Below are positions 60,901 through 64,000 of a DNA stretch of 64,000 nucleotides, in pieces. The notes below the pieces were generated by a model. That model was not told where the DNA came from. It saw only the letters and a list, made by a program, of their open reading frames with translations, and ran no database searches. Within the stretch, counting starts at the first letter, position 1; each line of letters opens with the position of its first letter. The stretch comes from Melanocharis versteri (Eukaryota > Chordata > Aves > Passeriformes > Melanocharitidae), in NCBI GenBank assembly GCA_013397845.1, contig VZTG01002058.1:1-64000 (forward strand). Direction: 5' to 3'. Both the position numbers and the translations under genes were made by a program.

Positions 60901-63900
60901 TCGATTGCTAACCTGATTCTCCATAGTTTTGTCAGTCCCCTGAAGATTTGAAATCTTAAGTGAGGACACAAGGTCTTGAATTTCCAACAAAGACAAATTT
61001 GTAGCATGCCATTTTTAACAAATAAAAAAGTCATTATCAAACCTTTCAGACAATTGAAATAAAAGATCATTTCTACTTCAATTAGTATTTCTGTTCTTTG
61101 TAAGGCATGTCTTTGAAAACAGATAATGCTAAGTTTCCCTACCAAAACTGGGTGCACTGGGACCCACTCTTCCATGTCAAGCTCTACATACAGGCAATGA
61201 TGACGGAACATAACAGCAGCATTCAGGAAAAGACACATCATTATTGCCCAGGTGCAAAATTAATACAACAGTGTAAAAGGGTAAAAAAACACTTGAAGCC
61301 TTAGAAAATTTTGGTTCCAACTTGCCACACTTGGGGGAAAAGGAAAAAAGAGTGAAAAATATTTAATAATACCCCTTTCTGAAGTCTGAGGCAGATGATT
61401 AAAGCTTCCACTTCCACCATAATCCTTCTGGTACTTATTGCCCACTCAGCTACTAACACATAAAACACTCTGTGTTGTTGCTGTTACTTCAGGGGTATGT
61501 AGGGCACTTTGCTGCTAAAGAACAATTTACATAGACCAGGGAAGTACAATATAACTTTGCACAAAAGACAAAACAAGTGCTTCTTGTTATTGACCCTGTC
61601 AGTTTTGTTGCCTGCAGAGGGGGCCAGTATCAGACATAGGAAGGAGATATTCAGTAAAGGTCAAGACACTCAGTACTTCATTTTCCTTAATCTTCGATGA
61701 CCTGGAAGTCAGCTAAATTATGTCTCTGGTCCTAAAATGGTCTGAAGTCTGCCTTGGATTAGTTCCTTGAAACCATGCACTGGAGCCAAGACAATGTCTT
61801 TGAAACTTCACCATCATTATTAGCACTATTCCTGTGCCTGAGGTGTTTTTCCCTAAAAAAACATGGATGGATAGATTGTCTGAAAAACAGCCCAGAATCG
61901 TGGGGTGGTGGATGGGATTCTGAGGCCCACAGCACTCTTTTCACCACCACTCGTCCCCAGGCACAGGTGAGTTGCAGCATCTGTGTCATCACTGTTCGTG
62001 GATCAGCTGTACCAAAGAGGCACCAGCTGGGCAGGAGGGTGGCCTTCTCTCCTCCCTTCACATCATCCAGAAAAGTTGGCATGTATGCACCCTTCTTTCC
62101 CAAATTCATATGTCTCCACTCACCTGATGGACTTGGATATCCTCATATGGAGCCTGGAGTTCCCACAGCTACACCTGCATCACGGGACACAAATTGGATA
62201 GAACCCTGCTGCTGTGTTCTGCAGCTCTGCTCCAAATCCGCTCTTCCAAGCACCCCTGCAGGGCTGGAAGCACCTTATACCCCCCAAACACGTTTTCCCT
62301 CAGTCCATAGCACAGTTATGTTTTCACCAACTCCCAGGACAAATATTATAATTTAAGCAAAGCTTCAGTTCTAGTGCTCTCTCTGACCTTAACCAAGGGA
62401 TATCGGCTTTTTCAGGGTACCATCAAGATAGTTAAAGGTCCTGGAACCAGCAAAGCCCATTATATTAGGCTGTGTAATAGATCTGGAATGGCTTTATGAA
62501 TCAGCATACAGAAATGAAGATACTTGAGGAATAAATCTTCCAAAGACGTTGTTGTGAATAAGTTCTTACTTTAAGTATGATTAGATTTCTAAGGCAGTAG
62601 AAGTTCAATTAATTATGCAACTGTCTAAACAAAGGCAGGTAAAACAAAAAACCATATACACACAAACCTCTCATGTTTTCTTTGCAGAACTTACATTTTT
62701 TGTTTTTACATTTATTTTTACTTTATATTTTTACAACCACAGTTTTTGAAATGTAGGGCAGCTTTATTCCACAAGGACTGAGACACTCTTTTCCTTAGTA
62801 CGTAATTTTCAAACATGGATAACAACTGTGTTATTTTGAGATCTAAATGAATCAAGCAAGCCAAAGAAAATATTGAAACTTTGCATAAAACCAGATACTT
62901 TCCAGCTTCTAAAGAATTTGTGAAAATGAAACTCATGTACATGTATCTTCCTCTTAAAGACACAAAGGAATTTCTTTTAGCAGTTGCTTTGCAATTTTCA
63001 CTACCAGCACATAACCACAAATTCCAGGTGTTCTGTAGAGAGCATTCTTTTATAGCCTACCAAAGAATCTGCCCTTCAGACTGAAAACTTACTGCATTTC
63101 TCTGACCAGTTTGGGAAAGATGAGGAGTCCAAGGATCTCAAAATCCCTATGAGAGTAAACCAGCATCTGATATGTCTGTAAGACCTCGATTAAGTGGCCG
63201 CATAATTCATTTATTTTTCACACTTTATCTGAATCTATTTTATCAGTGTCTTAAATCTTCCTTGAATATGTGCAAAACTTCACTGTGCAAAGGAGTCCTC
63301 AGATTCTCCTTTTTTGCACACTGGCAAATCCAATAAAAATCTGCGAAGTCTGAAAAGCTCCATCTTTCCCGATAACTTTTTAATTAATCATTATTAGGTC
63401 TATACTGTTCAGAGACATATAGAGAGAGGGTTCTCCTGGTCCACAGGAGGTGCATATTCTGACCTTGTTTTTCTTGGGCAAATACCACTCAGTAGAAAAA
63501 ATATTTTCTAGTAATAGTTTTACAAATATATATGCAATAAATCATCTTATACCTAATAAAAGTTCAGGAGTTGGTTGTTCTACATGTGTAATTGGTAAGA
63601 TGCTCATGCTGCAGAAATTCTGGTTGTATTTAACCTTGCATTAGCAGAGCCTGTGTTTGTTGTAGAGTTGAAAGAAGGGGCACACAGTTGACTAAGTTCA
63701 ATTATTTACTCTGTGTGAAGAAAACCCTAAAATGTAGCTCAAAATACATAATGCATTTTCAATATTTATGATTCGGCATTTAAGTATGAGCAGCACTGAT
63801 AGAAAAGGAATTTAAATGACAAGATTAGACTCCAAACTTTCCTGGTGAGAAGAATCCCATTAAATGGGCTCAAAAATGCCAGCAGCGGTTTAGCTCCTTT

Positions 63901-64000
63901 TCCACTGTTCCTGTGCCTTTAGCCAAAGAAAATGAACAGTAGAGGTGGAACATCTAAGCAAGCCTATTGCAGGGATCTCTAGTGACTTCCCTGTCTTGCT

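Larger units (their letters stand above)
46768..64000. other. Gene-free stretch with simple repeats
   Basis: About 17 kb of AT-rich sequence without a recognisable exon, RNA gene or intact mobile element. Two low-complexity tracts are annotated separately. The longest open frame starts with ATG at 61775 and runs to 62356 on the + strand, but its composition gives no sign of coding. Confidence 0.55.

Noticed and set aside
1..64000. tRNA, rRNA, small nuclear RNA or CRISPR array
   Set aside because: I looked for internal promoter boxes, conserved RNA cores and regularly spaced repeats on both strands and saw none.

Overview
The window looks like a piece of a bird nuclear genome, probably a songbird. 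It is AT-rich, lacks any recognisable compact gene order, and carries a decayed CR1-like LINE fragment plus several LTR families of the kind scattered through avian genomes. I recognise no host protein-coding exon in the 64 kb, so it is best read as a gene desert or the inside of a very large intron. The organism call rests on repeat types recognised by eye, not on a database search.

The one gene-rich region is a full-length endogenous retrovirus on the + strand at 9805-18409. It has two LTRs of 670 and 668 bp, differing at three substitutions and one 2-bp indel, an 18-nt tRNA-Lys-type primer binding site, and a polypurine tract. Its 6-bp target duplication is imperfect (gcagac / gcagtc). The layout is leader with a GTAAGT splice donor, gag, pro, pol, a 95-codon membrane-protein ORF of unknown function, env, 3' LTR. 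Gag, pro and pol sit in three frames, each reached by a -1 shift: GGGAAAC just before the gag stop, and GGGTTTT just after the last stop of the pol frame. That layout, the Lys primer site and the 6-bp duplication are betaretrovirus-like. Env, by contrast, has a furin site, CX6CC and a cysteine-flanked internal fusion region, as in alpharetrovirus- or gamma-type Env. The provirus therefore looks recombinant.

It is damaged in three places I can see. The protease active-site triplet reads DTR, and two in-frame TGA codons interrupt RNase H. Gag, integrase, the small ORF and env are open.

The most novel item is the small ORF at 16187-16474. It has its own polypyrimidine-AG acceptor two bases before a strong-context ATG, one predicted transmembrane helix, and an ATGA stop/start overlap with env. 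Env in turn runs 127 nt into the 3' LTR, so U3 encodes the last 41-42 residues of the Env tail.

The rest of the window holds LTR remnants and simple repeats. A partial LTR lies at 1-398, with a diverged relative at 46078-46671 that is flanked by an unexplained 52-bp direct repeat. Two related solo LTRs lie on the - strand (24721-25068; 33854-34216, the latter with a perfect 6-bp target duplication). An ERVL-type LTR lies near 31020-32271 and a CR1 fragment near 38423-38790. The remaining long stretches are gene-free as far as I can see.
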